Shown: positions 63,575 through 64,000 of the stretch, piece by piece
Numbering within the stretch: position 1 is the first letter of the stretch
Layout: every line of letters begins with the position of its first letter
Assembly: GCA_036676475.1 (NCBI GenBank)
Contig: JAKFCU010000003.1
Coordinates: forward strand, 28,782-92,781
Direction of reading: 5' to 3'
Length of the DNA stretch: 64,000 bases
Source of the DNA: LC029 sp036676475
GTDB taxonomy: Bacteria > Bacillota > Bacilli > Aneurinibacillales > RAOX-1
Made by a program: the position numbers and the translations under genes
The notes under the pieces: model-generated
Seen by the model: only the letters and a program-made list of their open reading frames with translations
Told to the model about the DNA's origin: nothing
Database searches by the model: none

Positions 63575-63617
63575 AAAAAAAGGAAAGCAGAGAACCTTTC
63601 AGTCTCTCTACTTTCCT
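63575..63617 (-). terminator. Terminator of aceA
   Basis: On the minus strand AGGAAAGTAGAGA pairs with TCTCTGCTTTCCT, then TTTTTTT. Confidence 0.88.
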
Positions 63618-63640
63618 GGCAAATTCATTCTATTTTAGGT

Positions 63641-64000
63641 TTAGTGTTGGAATTGTTCTTCCTCTGTAGAACCTGTTAAAGCCGTAGTCGAAGATTTTCC
63701 TCCAGATATGACTAGAGACACTTCGTCAAAGTATCCTGTACCCACCTCACGTTGATGGCGAGTCGCTGTGTAGCCATTAACTTCTGCAGCAAATTCAGCT
63801 TCTTGAAGTTGAGAGTAAGCTGCCATACCATGATCTTTGTATCCACGAGCAAGTTCGAACATGCTGTAGTTCAAGGAATGGAATCCAGCCAAGGTAACGA
63901 ATTGGAACTTGTATCCCATTTTACCTAGTTCTTTTTGGAAGTTAGCAATCGTTTGTTCATCCAACTTCTTCTTCCAATTGAACGAAGGAGAGCAGTTGTA
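63641..64000 (-). CDS. aceA: Isocitrate lyase, C-terminal part (5' end outside window)
   Basis: The last 119 residues of the protein; the frame is open through the right edge and begins YNCSPSFNWKKKL, the conserved SPSFNW motif of isocitrate lyase. Further on: FQFVTLAGFHSLNYSMFELA and GYTATRHQREVGTGYFD. It splits isocitrate to glyoxylate and succinate in the glyoxylate shunt, which matches growth on acetate or fatty acids. Ends ...STEEEQFQH. Partial only because of the window border. Confidence 0.97.
   Translation of the reverse strand, partial: YNCSPSFNWKKKLDEQTIANFQKELGKMGYKFQFVTLAGFHSLNYSMFELARGYKDHGMAAYSQLQEAEFAAEVNGYTATRHQREVGTGYFDEVSLVISGGKSSTTALTGSTEEEQFQH

Overview
The window is about 43% GC by eye and comes from a spore-forming, low-GC Gram-positive bacterium of the order Bacillales. 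The evidence is an SspH-type spore protein gene, bacillithiol deacetylase BshB2, AddAB recombination genes, KtrAB under a c-di-AMP riboswitch, the XpaC/TelA pair, strong GGAGG ribosome binding sites and frequent TTG/GTG starts. A Bacillaceae or Paenibacillaceae-like member such as the Brevibacillus/Ammoniphilus neighbourhood is plausible, but the species cannot be read from the sequence alone. No rRNA, tRNA or CRISPR array was seen.

Region 1 (1-37.6 kb) is dense and mostly intact. It holds addB-addA, an FtsA-like actin-fold ATPase followed by a UbiB-family kinase, a NERD protein, a peroxiredoxin whose peroxidatic residue is encoded by in-frame TGA, a drug-type ABC transporter with an SGNH hydrolase, a SET protein, a cold shock protein, a DUF2087/GIY-YIG regulator, bshB2, a glycerate kinase, trhA, a quinol-type NO reductase, an NlpC/P60 protein, a type I phosphodiesterase, thiC with a TPP riboswitch, sspH, a radical SAM/SPASM protein, an MFS transporter, telA-xpaC and exoA.

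Region 2 (37.6-55.4 kb) mixes intact genes with many broken ones. Broken items are an internally deleted IS607-type element, a frameshifted DDE transposase, an ATPase fragment of ExeA/TniB type, a superoxide dismutase fragment, a nonsense-mutated GIY-YIG repair endonuclease fused tail-to-tail to a truncated secreted protein gene, a cadA fragment fused to an acetyltransferase fragment, and a 41-bp copy of part of the alcohol dehydrogenase gene. It also holds a regular array of four 21-bp palindromes and a 42-bp hairpin repeat present twice. Intact genes include an iron-type alcohol dehydrogenase, a secreted amidase-domain protein, a lipoprotein polysaccharide deacetylase, ktrAB, corA and a methyltransferase.

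Region 3 (55.4-63.4 kb) is a double efflux locus: marR-emrA-emrB (MFS type) followed on the same strand by marR-RND pump-adaptor. Both MarR genes carry the same 8-6-8 palindromic operator, so they probably share or cross regulation. The window ends inside aceA (isocitrate lyase).

The strongest lead is the peroxiredoxin at 12354-12938. Its TGA falls exactly at the peroxidatic cysteine and is followed at the expected distance by a hairpin resembling a bacterial SECIS. It is most likely a selenoprotein in a lineage (Bacilli) where selenoproteins are uncommon.
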